Below are positions 30,578-40,264 of a stretch of DNA of 64,000 nt, piece by piece. This DNA comes from Prado023 sp963706885. GTDB taxonomy: Bacteria > Actinomycetota > Actinomycetes > S36-B12 > CAIYMF01. Both the position numbers and the translations under genes were made by a program. The notes beneath the pieces are model-generated. The model was not told the origin of the DNA. It did not search any database and worked only from the letters and a program-made list of their open reading frames with translations. Within the stretch, counting starts at the first letter, position 1, and each line of letters begins with the position of its first letter. The stretch covers positions 1-64,000 of the forward strand of contig CAVPNX010000018.1 of NCBI GenBank assembly GCA_963706885.1. The letters are read 5' to 3'.

Positions 30578-33523
30578 CTACTGGCCGTAGAAGAGGCGCT
30601 CGGCCGCGGCTCGGGCGCGTCGGGTCGTCCGCCGGTAGTCCTCGAGCAGGGCTCCGGACTCCCCCGGCGCGTACCCCAGGATCCGGCTGACCGCACGCAG
30701 CTCGTTGACCTCGGTGGGCACCATGTCGGTGGCTCGACCACGCACGAGCATCACCACGTTGCGGATCCTGGTGGCCATCCGCCACGCGTCGGAGAGCACG
30801 TCGGCATCGGCCGGCTCGAGCAGGCCGGTGCGCCGGGCTGCCTCAAGGGCCGCGGTCGTGCGGGTCGTGCGCAGTTCGGGGATCCGGTGGGCGTGCTGGA
30901 GCTGGAGCAGCTGGATGACCCACTCGACGTCCGAGAGCCCACCACGCCCGAGCTTCGTGTGCAGCGTCGGGTCCGCCCCCCGCGGCAGCCGCTCGTTCTC
31001 CATCCGGGCCTTGAGCCGGCGGATCTCGCGCAGCTGGTCGGCCCCGACCCCGTCGGCCGGCCAGCGGATCGGATCGATGCCGGAGCGCACCAGCGACCAG
31101 ACCTCGGGATCGCCGGCGACGCGGTCGGCGCGCAGCAGCGCCTGGGCCTCCCAGAAGGACCGCCACCGGTCGTAGTAGGCCAGGTAGGAGCTCACCGTGC
31201 GCACGGGCGGACCCTGCTTGCCCTCGGGACGCAGGTCGGTGTCCAGCTGCAGCGGCGGATCCGGGGAGGGGGCGTTGAGCAGGGAGCGCACCTCGTTGGC
31301 CACCAGGGTGGCGGCAGCGGTCGCCTCCCGCTCGTCGACCCCGGGAAGGGGATCGTGCACGAACACGACATCGGCATCACTGCCGTAGCCGATCTCACCT
31401 CCGCCGTACCGGCCCATGCCGATCACGAGCATCCGCGTCGGCAGGGCCGAGCCGCGGGCACGTTCCACCTCCGCGACGGCTGCGGACAGCGCCCCCGAGA
31501 TGGTGGCGTCGGCGACGTCGGCCAGTGCGTTGCCGACATCGTCGACGGTCAGGGGTTCGAGGATGTCGGTGGCCGAGATCCGGAACAGCTCGCGTCGCCG
31601 CAGGGCCCGCACCGCGACGACCGCCTCGGCGGCGTCGTCGTAGCGTGCGGCTGTGGCCAGGAACTCCGCCGTGAGCGGCCCGGACGGCCGGGGGCGCAGC
31701 TCGGCGGCGTCAGCCAGCAGGGCCACCCCGTCGGGGGCGCGCAGGAGCAGCTCGGAGGCGTATCGACTGCTCGCCAGGACGCGGGCCAGCCGCTCGGCAC
31801 AGGCCGACTCGTCCCGCAGGAGGCGCAGGTACCACGGGGTCCCGCCGAGGGCGTCGCTCACCTTCCGGAACCCGAGCAGCCCGGCATCCGGGTCCGGGGC
31901 GTCGGCGAACCATCCGAGCATGACCGGCAGCAGGGTCCGCTGGATCGCCGCGCGCCGGCTCACCCCGGAGGTGAGGGCCTCGATCTGGTTCAGCGCCCCG
32001 GCCGGGTCGCGGAAGCCCAGCGCGTCCAGGCGCTCACGGGCTGCCTGCGGGGTCAGCCGCGCCTGTCCGCTGTCCAATCGGGCGACGGCATCCAGCAGCG
32101 GCCGGTAGAACAGCTTCTCGTGGATGCGCCGCACCTCGTGGGCCCGGCGCTGCCAGGCCTCGAGCAGCTCCCTGGCCGGATCGGCCACGAAGCCCAGGGA
32201 TCGGCCCAGTCGACGCAGGTCCTCGTCCTCCCGGGGGACCACGTGCGAGCGCACCATGCGGTGCATCTGGATCCGGTGCTCCAGGGTGCGCAGGAACCGG
32301 TAGGCACCGGCGAGCGCGGAGGCGTCCTCCCGGCCCACGTACCCCCAGGTGGCCAGGGACTCCAGGGCGGTCAGGGTGGTCGGGCTGCGCAGCATCACGT
32401 CGGTGCGGCCGTGCACCAGCTGGAGCAGCTGCACGCTGAACTCGACGTCGCGCAAGCCACCCCGGCCCAGCTTGAGCTGGCGATCCGCATCCTTGGCCGG
32501 GACGTTGAGCTCGACGCGCTGGCGCATGCGCTGGACCTCGGTGACGAACCCGTCGCGATCTGCGGCCGACCAGACGAACGGCAGGACCGCATCGATGTAG
32601 GCCGCCCCGAGCTCCTCGTCGCCGGCGACGGCACGCGCCTTGAGCAGGGCCTGGAACTCCCAGGTCTTGGCCCAGCGCTCGTAGTAGCCGACGTGGCTGC
32701 GCAGCGTGCGCACCAGGGCCCCCGCCCGACCCTCCGGGCGCAGGTTCGCGTCGACCTCCCAGATGGCGCCCTCGGCGGTGGGCTGGCTGCACAGGCGCAT
32801 CACGCTGGCGGCCAGTGTGGTCGCGGTGCGCAGGGCGTCCGCCTCGTCGCCGCCGTTCACGGGCTCGGCGACGAAGATGACGTCGACGTCGCTGATGTAG
32901 TTCAGCTCGCGACCGCCGCACTTGCCCATCCCGATGATGGCCAGGCGGGCCTGTGGGGCGTTGTCGGGCAGCTGCTCGCGGGCTGCGGCCAGGGCGGCGG
33001 ACAGCACCGCGTCGGCCAGCTCGGACAGGCGCAGGGCCGTCACCTCGAACGAGGCCCCGTGCGCCACGTCGGCGATCGCGATCCGCAGCAGCGCAGCCTT
33101 GTGCGCCACGCGCAGGGTGTCGGCGGCCCTCGCGCCCGTCCCGGTCACGGCGGCCACCATCTGCTCGCGCAGCGCGTGGGGGCCCGGCGGCGTGACGTCC
33201 TCGAACAGGATCTCCACGTGGTCGGGGTGGCGGACGAGGTGCTCGGCCAGGGCGACCGAGGCGCCGCTGACGAGGGCGAACCTGCGCCAGGCCCGCGGCT
33301 CGGCGGCGACGGCGCCGATCCGCCGGGGATCGGCCGCGTGCAGGTCCAGGGCCGTGCGCACGACCTGCCCGGGATCCGCCGCCGCCCCGACCTCGTCGAG
33401 GAGGGCGGAATCCCACCAGGGCACGTCCTGCAGGGCAGCGCCGGTGCGCTGCGCATCGGGGACCCCGAACCTGGCCAGGCGGCCGGCCAGGGTGTCCGCC
33501 CGACCCGTGGGACGCTCGGTCAC
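30578..33523 (-). CDS. glnE: glutamine synthetase adenylyltransferase / deadenylase
   Basis: A 981-residue bifunctional enzyme that adds AMP to, and removes it from, glutamine synthetase. Both nucleotidyltransferase domains are visible: the N-terminal one with GMGKCGGRELNYISDVDVIF and the C-terminal one with GMGRYGGGEIGYGSDADVVF, each carrying the catalytic Asp-x-Asp pair. Length and domain order match actinobacterial GlnE. The GTG start lies 10 bp after the stop of glnA2, so the two genes form an operon, as in M. tuberculosis (glnE Rv2221c, glnA2 Rv2222c). The usual target, the adenylylated GlnA1, is not in this window. Confidence 0.95.
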   Translation of the reverse strand: MTERPTGRADTLAGRLARFGVPDAQRTGAALQDVPWWDSALLDEVGAAADPGQVVRTALDLHAADPRRIGAVAAEPRAWRRFALVSGASVALAEHLVRHPDHVEILFEDVTPPGPHALREQMVAAVTGTGARAADTLRVAHKAALLRIAIADVAHGASFEVTALRLSELADAVLSAALAAAREQLPDNAPQARLAIIGMGKCGGRELNYISDVDVIFVAEPVNGGDEADALRTATTLAASVMRLCSQPTAEGAIWEVDANLRPEGRAGALVRTLRSHVGYYERWAKTWEFQALLKARAVAGDEELGAAYIDAVLPFVWSAADRDGFVTEVQRMRQRVELNVPAKDADRQLKLGRGGLRDVEFSVQLLQLVHGRTDVMLRSPTTLTALESLATWGYVGREDASALAGAYRFLRTLEHRIQMHRMVRSHVVPREDEDLRRLGRSLGFVADPARELLEAWQRRAHEVRRIHEKLFYRPLLDAVARLDSGQARLTPQAARERLDALGFRDPAGALNQIEALTSGVSRRAAIQRTLLPVMLGWFADAPDPDAGLLGFRKVSDALGGTPWYLRLLRDESACAERLARVLASSRYASELLLRAPDGVALLADAAELRPRPSGPLTAEFLATAARYDDAAEAVVAVRALRRRELFRISATDILEPLTVDDVGNALADVADATISGALSAAVAEVERARGSALPTRMLVIGMGRYGGGEIGYGSDADVVFVHDPLPGVDEREATAAATLVANEVRSLLNAPSPDPPLQLDTDLRPEGKQGPPVRTVSSYLAYYDRWRSFWEAQALLRADRVAGDPEVWSLVRSGIDPIRWPADGVGADQLREIRRLKARMENERLPRGADPTLHTKLGRGGLSDVEWVIQLLQLQHAHRIPELRTTRTTAALEAARRTGLLEPADADVLSDAWRMATRIRNVVMLVRGRATDMVPTEVNELRAVSRILGYAPGESGALLEDYRRTTRRARAAAERLFYGQ

Positions 33524-33533
33524 GATCGAGGCC

Positions 33534-34880
33534 TCAGAGCACGGGGAGGTAGCGGTCCAGCTCGAACTGCGTCACCTGCCGGCGGTACTCCTCCCACTCC
33601 GCGCGCTTGTTGCGCAGGAAGAAGTCGAACACGTGCTCCCCGAGGGTCTCGGCGACGAGCTCGCTGCGCTCCATGGCCTGGATCGCCTGGTTGAGGCTCA
33701 TCGGCAGCGGGCTGAGGCCCATCGCGCGGCGCTCTGAGTTGCTCAGCGCCCAGACGTCGTCGTCGGCGCCCGGCGGGAGCTCGTAGCCCTCAGCGATGCC
33801 CTTCATGCCCGCAGAGAGCAGCAGGGCGTAGGCGAGGTACGGGTTCGCCGCGGAGTCCATCGCCCGGTACTCGATGCGCGTGGAGTTGCCCTTGTCCGGC
33901 TTGTACATCGGCACCCGGAGCAGGGCACTGCGGTTGTTGTGCCCCCAGCACACCCATGCCGGGGCCTCGCCACCGCCGGCCAGACGCTTGTACGAGTTGA
34001 CCCACTGGTTCGTCACGGCGCTCATCTCCGGCGCGTGGCGCAGGATCCCGGCCATGAACGACCGTGCGGTCTGGCTCAGCTGCAGCTCGGCACCTGCCTC
34101 GAAGAACGCGTTGCGGTCACCCTCGAACAGCGACAGGTGCGTGTGCATGCCGGATCCCGGGTGGTCGCGCAGGGGCTTGGGCATGAACGTCGCCGAGACC
34201 CCCTGCTCCAGGGCCACCTCCTTGACGACCAGCCGGAACGTCATGATGTTGTCCGCGGTCGTCAGCGCGTCGGCGTAGCGCAGGTCGATCTCCTGCTGGC
34301 CCGGCCCGCCCTCGTGGTGGCTGAACTCCACCGAGATCCCCATCGCCTCGAGGATCCCGATCGCCTGGCGGCGGAAGTCGTAGCCCGAGCCCTGGGGCGT
34401 GTGGTCGAAGTAGCCGCCGTCGTCGATGGGATCCGGGGACGCCCCGGGCCGGTGCGGCTCCTTGAACAGGTAGAACTCGATCTCCGGGTGGGTGTAGAAC
34501 GTCAAGCCCTGGTCGGCCGCCCGCGACAAGGTGCGCTTGAGCACGTAGCGCGGGTCGGCGAAGGAGGGGCTGCCGTCGGGCATCGTGATGTCGCAGAACA
34601 TGCGGGCCACGCCCTGGGACTCCCCGCGCCAGGGCAGCACCTGGAAGGTGCCGGGGTCGGGCATGGCCAGCATGTCGGCCTCCTGCACCCGGGCGAAGCC
34701 CTCGATGGCCGAGCCGTCGAACCCGATCCCCTCACTGAACGCGCTCTCGAGCTCCGCCGGCGCGATCGCCACCGACTTGAGGTAGCCCAGCACGTCGGTG
34801 AACCACAGCCGGACGAACCGGATGTCGCGCTCCTCGACCGTGCGCAGCACGAACTCCGTCTGCTTGTCCATGGGGGACAT
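33534..34880 (-). CDS. glnA: type I glutamine synthetase (GlnA2-like)
   Basis: A 448-residue enzyme joining ammonia to glutamate. Signatures are the beta-Grasp region LWFTDVLGYLKSVAI, GIGFDGSAIEGFARV, HPEIEFYLF for metal binding, the glutamate-binding HHEGGPGQQEIDLRYADAL, the ATP-binding MPKPLRDHPGSGMHTHLSLF, and NSYKRLAGGGEAPAWVCWG. It has the shorter GlnA2/alpha-type length. A Tyr occurs in GYELPPG, at the place of the adenylylation tyrosine of beta-type enzymes, but the flanking sequence differs, so modification by the neighbouring GlnE is uncertain. ATG 34880 chosen; ATG 34871 is an alternative. It is divergent from nadE with 72 bp between the starts. Confidence 0.94.
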   Translation of the reverse strand: MSPMDKQTEFVLRTVEERDIRFVRLWFTDVLGYLKSVAIAPAELESAFSEGIGFDGSAIEGFARVQEADMLAMPDPGTFQVLPWRGESQGVARMFCDITMPDGSPSFADPRYVLKRTLSRAADQGLTFYTHPEIEFYLFKEPHRPGASPDPIDDGGYFDHTPQGSGYDFRRQAIGILEAMGISVEFSHHEGGPGQQEIDLRYADALTTADNIMTFRLVVKEVALEQGVSATFMPKPLRDHPGSGMHTHLSLFEGDRNAFFEAGAELQLSQTARSFMAGILRHAPEMSAVTNQWVNSYKRLAGGGEAPAWVCWGHNNRSALLRVPMYKPDKGNSTRIEYRAMDSAANPYLAYALLLSAGMKGIAEGYELPPGADDDVWALSNSERRAMGLSPLPMSLNQAIQAMERSELVAETLGEHVFDFFLRNKRAEWEEYRRQVTQFELDRYLPVL

Positions 34881-34939
34881 ACTGCCCCATCGGCCGCGGC
34901 CACCGTGGGCCGCAACGCGCCCGCGAGCCACCCGCTCGG

Positions 34940-34945
34940 TAGCCT
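34940..34945 (+). promoter_or_regulatory. -10 box, leaderless start of nadE
   Basis: TAGCCT (TANNNT) ends 7 nt before the GTG at 34953, with no ribosome site. Confidence 0.4.
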
Positions 34946-34952
34946 GCCCACC

Positions 34953-36677
34953 GTGCCCCAACTGCGCCTCGCCCTCGCCCAGGTCAACCCCGTGGTCGGT
35001 GACCTGGCGGGCAACTCGCGGATGATCGTCGAGCGGACCCGGGAGGCGGCCTCGGCCGGGGCGCACCTGGTTGCCTTCCCTGAGATGGTCCTGACCGGGT
35101 ACCCGATCGAGGACCTCGCCCTGCGCTGGTCCTTCCAGCAGGCCTCGATCGCCGCGCTGGACACCCTCGCGCTGACCCTGGCCGACGAGGGCCTGGGCGA
35201 CACCGCGGCGATCGTGGGCTACCTCGACCTGCGCGACGGCGGCCGTGATCATCGGCTGGGCACCCCGCGCGGGGCCCCGGTCAACGCCGCTGCCGTGCTG
35301 CACGGGGGCCGCGTCGTCGCCCGGTACAGCAAGCACCACCTGCCCAACTACGGGGTGTTCGACGAGTTCCGCTACTTCGTCCCGGGATCCGATCCCTGCG
35401 TCGTGCGGATCGCCGGGGTCGACGTCGCGCTGGCCATCTGCGAGGACCTCTGGCAGGACGGTGGCCCTGTGGCCCAGGTGCGCGAGGTCCGGGCCGGGCT
35501 GCTCGTCGTGATCAACGGCTCGCCCTACGAGGTGCACAAGGACGACGCCCGGCTCGCGCTGGCCTCGCGGCGGGCGGTGGAGGCCGGGGCGGCCCTGGCC
35601 TACGTGAACATGGTCGGCGGGCAGGACGAGCTCGTGTTCGACGGGGACTCCCTGGTGGTCGGTGCCGACGGCGAGCTGGTCGCCCGCGCCCCGCAGTTCA
35701 CCGAGGCCCTGCTCGTGGTCGACCTCGACCTCGCACCCGCCGACGGCTTCTGCACGGCCGAGATCCCCGGCGGTCCGGTCGCGCCCTACGAGCCGCTCCC
35801 CCGCCCCGCCATCGAGCCGCGGCTCACCGACGAGGCCGAGATGTACGCCGCCCTGGTCGTGGGCCTGCGCGACTACGTGCGCAAGAACGGGTTCCGCTCC
35901 GTCACGTTCGGCATGTCCGGGGGCATCGACTCCGCGCTGGTCGCCGCCATCGCCGCCGACGCGATCGGCGGCGAGAACGTCCATGGCATCTCGATGCCGA
36001 GCAGGTACTCCTCGCAGCACTCCCAGGACGACGCGCTCGACCTCGCCGCGCGGATCGGCGCCCCCATCCGCCGGATCCCGATCGCCCCGATGGTCGACGC
36101 GTACATGTCCTGCATGGAGCTCACCGGCCTGGCCGAGGAGAACCTGCAGGCCCGGGTCCGGGGCACGACCGTCATGGCCCTGAGCAACCAGGAGGGCCAC
36201 CTGGTGCTGGCCCCGGGCAACAAGAGCGAGCTGTCCGTCGGGTACTCGACGATCTACGGCGACGCGGTCGGCGGGTTCGGCCCGATCAAGGACGTGCCCA
36301 AGACGTGGGTGTTCCGCCTGGCCCGCTGGCGCAACGCGGAGGCCGAGCGCCTGGGTCGGACCCCACCCATCCCACCGAACTCGATCGACAAGCCCCCGTC
36401 GGCCGAGCTGCGCCCGGACCAGAGGGACACCGACTCGTTGCCGGAGTACGACGTGCTCGATGCGATCCTCGATGCCTACGTCGAACGGGACCTCGGGGCC
36501 GAGGAGATCGTGGCGCTGGGCCACGACCAGGCACTGGTCGAGCGGGTCCTGCGGATGACCGACCTCGCCGAGTACAAGCGCCGCCAGTACCCGATCGGGA
36601 CGAAGATCACGCCCCGCTCGTTCGGCCGTGACCGCCGCCAGCCGATCACCAACCGCTACCGGGAGCTGGCCGACTGA
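34953..36677 (+). CDS. nadE: glutamine-dependent NAD+ synthetase
   Basis: A 574-residue two-domain enzyme for the last step of NAD synthesis. The N-terminal nitrilase-like glutaminase has its triad: Glu44 in AFPEMVLTGYP, the Lys in RYSKHHLPNYGVFDE, and Cys163 in LAICEDLWQDG. The C-terminal synthetase has the P-loop SGGIDS at residues 322-327, then LAPGNKSELSVGYSTIYGDA and PPSAELRPDQRDTDSLP. This fused form is usual in actinobacteria. The GTG at 34953 fits the protein start and lies 7 nt after a TANNNT box. It is divergent from glnA2 and followed by panB after 144 bp. Confidence 0.95.
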   Translation: MPQLRLALAQVNPVVGDLAGNSRMIVERTREAASAGAHLVAFPEMVLTGYPIEDLALRWSFQQASIAALDTLALTLADEGLGDTAAIVGYLDLRDGGRDHRLGTPRGAPVNAAAVLHGGRVVARYSKHHLPNYGVFDEFRYFVPGSDPCVVRIAGVDVALAICEDLWQDGGPVAQVREVRAGLLVVINGSPYEVHKDDARLALASRRAVEAGAALAYVNMVGGQDELVFDGDSLVVGADGELVARAPQFTEALLVVDLDLAPADGFCTAEIPGGPVAPYEPLPRPAIEPRLTDEAEMYAALVVGLRDYVRKNGFRSVTFGMSGGIDSALVAAIAADAIGGENVHGISMPSRYSSQHSQDDALDLAARIGAPIRRIPIAPMVDAYMSCMELTGLAEENLQARVRGTTVMALSNQEGHLVLAPGNKSELSVGYSTIYGDAVGGFGPIKDVPKTWVFRLARWRNAEAERLGRTPPIPPNSIDKPPSAELRPDQRDTDSLPEYDVLDAILDAYVERDLGAEEIVALGHDQALVERVLRMTDLAEYKRRQYPIGTKITPRSFGRDRRQPITNRYRELAD

Positions 36678-36821
36678 TCAACACCCGGTGACCGATCTGC
36701 CCCGGCGTTTGCCGGCCCCGGTATCCGGGAACACCGCCTCTGGCCAAGTGGCGCACGACGTGCGACCATTCGTGTCGTCCGGGGACTCCGTTCGTGAGCC
36801 TCGAGATGGGAGAGATCGAAC

Positions 36822-37688
36822 ATGAGCCTGTCCGCCGCCTCCGGCGCCCCCCAGTCCACCTCCCCCACCCTGTACGGCGCTGCGCCGACGGGACGTAGGG
36901 TCACCACGCGCGACCTGATCGCGGCGAAGGCCCGGGGCGAGAAGTGGCCCATGATCACCGCGTACGACGCACTGACCGCGCGCATCTTCGACGAGGCGGG
37001 AATCCCCGTGATGCTCGTCGGCGACTCGGCCGCGATGGTCGTGTACGGCTACGACTCGACTGTCCCGGTCACCGTCGACGACCTGCTTCCGCTGGCGGCC
37101 GCGGTGGTCCGCGGGTCGAAGCGCGCGCTGGTGGTCGGCGACCTTCCGTTCGGCTCCTACCAGGCCTCCCCCCAGCAGGCCCTGGAGACCGCCGCCCGGT
37201 TCATGAAGGAGGCCGGTGTCCAGGCGGTGAAGCTCGAGGGCGGCGCCCGCGTGCTGCCGCAGGTCGAGACCCTGGTCGCCGCCGGCATCCCGGTGATGGC
37301 GCACCTGGGGCTGACCCCGCAGTCGGTCAACCAGCTGGGTGGCTACCGGGTCCAGGGCCGCGGCGAGGACGGCGAGATCCTGATGCAGGACGCGAAGGCC
37401 ATGGAGGCCGCCGGGGCGTTCGCCATCGTCCTGGAGGTCGTCCCGAGCGATCTCGCCGAGCGGGTCACTCGCAGCCTGTCCATCCCCACGATCGGGATCG
37501 GGGCCGGGGCATCCACCGACGCCCAGGTGCTCGTCTGGCAGGACATGGCGGGGCTCACCCCGGGCCGGCCGGCCAAGTTCGTCAAGCGGTACGCCGAGGT
37601 GGGTGCGGTGCTGTCGGCGGCGGTGCACGAGTGGGCCGACGAGGTCGTGGCCGGCACCTACCCCGGTCCGGAGCACCAGTACAGCTGA
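36822..37688 (+). CDS. panB: 3-methyl-2-oxobutanoate hydroxymethyltransferase
   Basis: A 288-residue TIM-barrel enzyme that makes ketopantoate from ketoisovalerate and methylene-tetrahydrofolate, the first step to pantothenate and hence CoA and the ACP arm. Family segments are WPMITAYDALTARIFDEAGI, MLVGDSAAMVVYGY, LPFGSYQ, KLEGGARVLPQV, GIPVMAHLGLTPQSVNQLGG and IPTIGIGAGASTDAQVLVWQD, covering the Mg and substrate-binding Asp, Glu and His residues. Length is typical. The ribosome site GGGAGAGA lies 6 nt before the ATG. No panC or panD follows. Confidence 0.95.
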   Translation: MSLSAASGAPQSTSPTLYGAAPTGRRVTTRDLIAAKARGEKWPMITAYDALTARIFDEAGIPVMLVGDSAAMVVYGYDSTVPVTVDDLLPLAAAVVRGSKRALVVGDLPFGSYQASPQQALETAARFMKEAGVQAVKLEGGARVLPQVETLVAAGIPVMAHLGLTPQSVNQLGGYRVQGRGEDGEILMQDAKAMEAAGAFAIVLEVVPSDLAERVTRSLSIPTIGIGAGASTDAQVLVWQDMAGLTPGRPAKFVKRYAEVGAVLSAAVHEWADEVVAGTYPGPEHQYS

Positions 37689-37742
37689 GCCCGCTGGGAC
37701 CTCGATTGCCCCACCGTGCCCGGAGGTGGACAATCGTCCCCC

Positions 37743-39054
37743 GTGCCTGAGGGTCAGGAACGGACTCGCAGGGTGCACCTCCGGATGGACCTGCGCCCCC
37801 TGCGGCACTCGCGCGACTTCCGATGGGTGTTCACCTCCGGCCTGGTGACCTTCCTGGGCTCCATGGTCACGATGGTCGCCCTGCCCTTCCAGGTGGCCGA
37901 GCTGACCGGTTCGTTCGTCGCAGTCGGCCTCATCGGGTTGGCCGAGCTCGTGCCGCTCATCGTGTTCGGCCTCTGGGGCGGGGCCATGGCAGACGCCGTG
38001 GACCGCCGCCGGATGGTGCTGGTCACCGAGTTCTCCAGCCTGGCGCTCTCGGTGATCCTGCTGGTCAATGCCCTGCAACCGGACCCGCACCTGTGGGTGA
38101 TCTACGTGGTCGCGATGCTCTTCGCCGCGGTGGACGGGCTCCAGCGGCCCTCGCTGGAGGCGATCATCCCCCGGGTCGTGCGCTACGACGAGCTGGCCGC
38201 CGCCGGCGCGTTGAACTCCCTGCGCTGGCAGGTGGGCGAGATCGTCGGTCCGGCTCTCGGCGGCCTGCTCATCGCGGGGTTCGGCGTCTGGTCGGCCTAC
38301 GCGTTCGACGCCGCCACCTTCCTCATCTCCGGCCTGGCGCTCTGGCGCCTCCGGTCGATCCCGCCGAGTGAGTCCGCCGAGCCGGCCAGCCTGAGCCGGA
38401 TCGGAGAGGGGATGCGCTACGCGTGGTCGCGCAAGGACCTGATGGGCACCTACGCGGTGGACACGATGGCGATGGTCTTCGCATTCCCCTACGCCCTGTT
38501 CCCGTTCCTGGCGGAGGATCTCGGGGCGCCGTGGGTCCTCGGGTTCCTGTACTCCGCCGGCGCGGTGGGCAGCCTGGTGGCCACCCTGACCAGCGGCTGG
38601 ACGGGACACGTGCACCACCACGGCCGGGCCGTCCTCGTGGCCGCGATCTGCTGGGGGCTGGCGATCGCGGGCGTGGGCCTGAGCGACTCGGTGGCGATCG
38701 TCCTGCTGATGCTGGGCCTGGCCGGGGCTGCGGACATGATCTCCGGGCTGTTCCGGATGCTCATCTGGAACCAGACGATCCCCGACGAGCTGCGCGGGCG
38801 CATGGCGGGGGTGGAGCTGCTCAGCTACTCACTGGGCCCGACCCTGGGCCAGGTCCGCTCGACCGGCGTGGCCGCCGTGACCTCGCTGCGCACAAGCCTC
38901 GTGACAGGTGGTCTGCTGTGCGCAGCAGGCGGGGTCGTGCTCGCCTTCGCCCTGCCGAGCCTCTGGCGGTTCGACGACCGGACCGACCCCAATGCCGTGC
39001 GCGAGCGGACCCTGCGTGCGGCCCGAGCGGCATCGCGAGCCCGAGCGCGAGTGA
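37743..39054 (+). CDS. MFS transporter (probable frameshift at the 3' end)
   Basis: A 12-span major facilitator superfamily protein of the EntS/macrolide-exporter-like group. N-terminal RPLRHSRDFRWVFTSGLVTF, a first loop GGAMADAVDRRRMVLVTE, then ALQRP-like VDGLQRPSLEAIIPR and the fifth-helix region LNSLRWQVGEIVGPALGG. Substrate unknown. As read, the frame does not stop after the last helix (about 38,960) but runs on as Arg-rich sequence to 39377. That extension would cross the convergent small gene at 39082-39264 and enter map. A TGA at 39052-39054 in the +1 frame is the likely natural end if one base is extra near 39000-39040. The start may instead be GTG 37770 or ATG 37785. Confidence 0.78.
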
Positions 39055-39081
39055 GCCACCGGAGCCCCGGGCGTCGGCGGA

Positions 39082-39264
39082 TCAGTCCTCGAGGTCGTCG
39101 TCGTTCCAGCGCTGGTCATGGTCCCAGGCCTCGGAGCGCTGGTGCGCGCGCTCGAGTGCGGCCTGGGCGGCCGCCTGGTCGGGATAGGGTCCGAGGCGCT
39201 CCGCGTGGGCGCACCCCACGTCCGGCTCCACCGCCCCGTGGGTCAGGCAGTACCAGTACGACAT
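39082..39264 (-). CDS. small conserved actinobacterial protein, 60 aa
   Basis: A 60-residue protein: MSYWYCLTHGAVEPDVGC, then AERLGPYPDQAAAQAALERA, then EAWDHDQRWNDDD. The pattern of a Cys-containing start, a LGPYP segment and an acidic Trp-rich end is familiar from short hypothetical proteins of actinobacteria; function unknown. The two cysteines and a His-Gly could bind metal. A strong GAGGAGG ribosome site precedes the ATG. It converges with the MFS gene and is divergent from map. Confidence 0.75.
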   Translation of the reverse strand: MSYWYCLTHGAVEPDVGCAHAERLGPYPDQAAAQAALERAHQRSEAWDHDQRWNDDDLED

Positions 39265-39334
39265 GGAGTCCTCCTCGCCTGAGGGCCGGCTACCAGCCCC
39301 GACGCTACCGGCCGCGCTCGGGACGTGTCCTGCG

Positions 39335-39340
39335 TACTCT
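39335..39340 (+). promoter_or_regulatory. -10 box, leaderless start of map
   Basis: TACTCT (TANNNT) ends 6 nt before the ATG at 39347, with no ribosome site. Confidence 0.42.
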
Positions 39341-39346
39341 TGCTCC

Positions 39347-40213
39347 ATGCCGACCGCCCCCACGCGCGCCCCCCTGACCCCGGGACGGATCTCCCCCCGC
39401 CGCCCCGTGCCGGCCAGCATCGCGCGACCCGAGTACGTCGACCGACCCCGGCCCGCGCCGTACACGGGCGGCGAGGTCAAGGACGCCGCGACCATCGAGG
39501 CCATGCGCGTCGCCAGCCGGCTGGCGGCCCAGGCCCTGGCCGAGGTGGGTCGCGCCATCGCCCCGGGCGTCACCACCGACGAGCTCGACCGGGTGGGCCA
39601 CGAGTTCCTCTGCGACCACGGGGCCTACCCCTCCACCCTCGGGTACCGCGGGTTCCCCAAGTCGCTGTGCAGCAGCCTCAACGAGGTCATCTGCCACGGC
39701 ATCCCCGACGACACGGTCCTGCGCGAGGGGGACATCTGCAACATCGACATCACCGCCTTCCTCGGCGGTGTGCATGGCGACACCAACGCCACCTTCCTGG
39801 TCGGCGAGGTGGACCAGGAGGTGCGCCTGCTCGTCGAGCGCACGCAGGAGGCCACGATGCGCTCCATCAACGCGGTCCGCCCCGGTCGGCCGATCAACGT
39901 GATCGGCCGCGTCATCGAGTCCTACGCCAGGCGCTTCGGGTACGGGGTCGTCCGCGACTTCACCGGCCACGGGATCGGCACGTCCTTCCACACCGGGCTG
40001 GTGATCCCGCACTTCGACGACCCGCACTCCGACACCCTGATGCTGCCCGGCATGACCTTCACGATCGAACCGATGCTGACGCTGGGCACCTACGACTACA
40101 CGATGTGGTCCGACGGGTGGACGGCCGTGACCAAGGACGGCAGCTGGACCGCCCAGTTCGAGCACACCCTGCTGGTCACCGAGGACGGCGCCGAGATCCT
40201 GACGCTGCCCTGA
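39347..40213 (+). CDS. map: type I methionine aminopeptidase (MapB-like)
   Basis: A 288-residue enzyme removing the initiator Met from new proteins. It has the N-terminal extension typical of actinobacterial MapB (PLTPGRISPRRPVPASIARP), then GAYPSTLGYRGFPKSLCSSL and NEVICHGIPD. The metal ligands appear in order: Asp in CNIDITAF, Asp in GVHGDTNATF, His in FTGHGIGTSFH, Glu in FTIEPML, Glu in QFEHTLLV. Very similar in layout to M. tuberculosis MapB (Rv2861c). A TACTCT box 6 nt before the ATG suggests a leaderless transcript. The marR gene starts 51 bp after its stop with its own -10 box. Confidence 0.95.
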   Translation: MPTAPTRAPLTPGRISPRRPVPASIARPEYVDRPRPAPYTGGEVKDAATIEAMRVASRLAAQALAEVGRAIAPGVTTDELDRVGHEFLCDHGAYPSTLGYRGFPKSLCSSLNEVICHGIPDDTVLREGDICNIDITAFLGGVHGDTNATFLVGEVDQEVRLLVERTQEATMRSINAVRPGRPINVIGRVIESYARRFGYGVVRDFTGHGIGTSFHTGLVIPHFDDPHSDTLMLPGMTFTIEPMLTLGTYDYTMWSDGWTAVTKDGSWTAQFEHTLLVTEDGAEILTLP

Positions 40214-40251
40214 TCGGGACCTTCGACCCGGTTCACCCTTCAACCAGCCGG

Positions 40252-40257
40252 TACCAT
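40252..40257 (+). promoter_or_regulatory. -10 box, leaderless start of the MarR gene
   Basis: TACCAT (TANNNT) ends 7 nt before the ATG at 40265, which favours that start over the in-frame ATG at 40256, which overlaps the box. Confidence 0.4.
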
Positions 40258-40264
40258 GGGGGGC

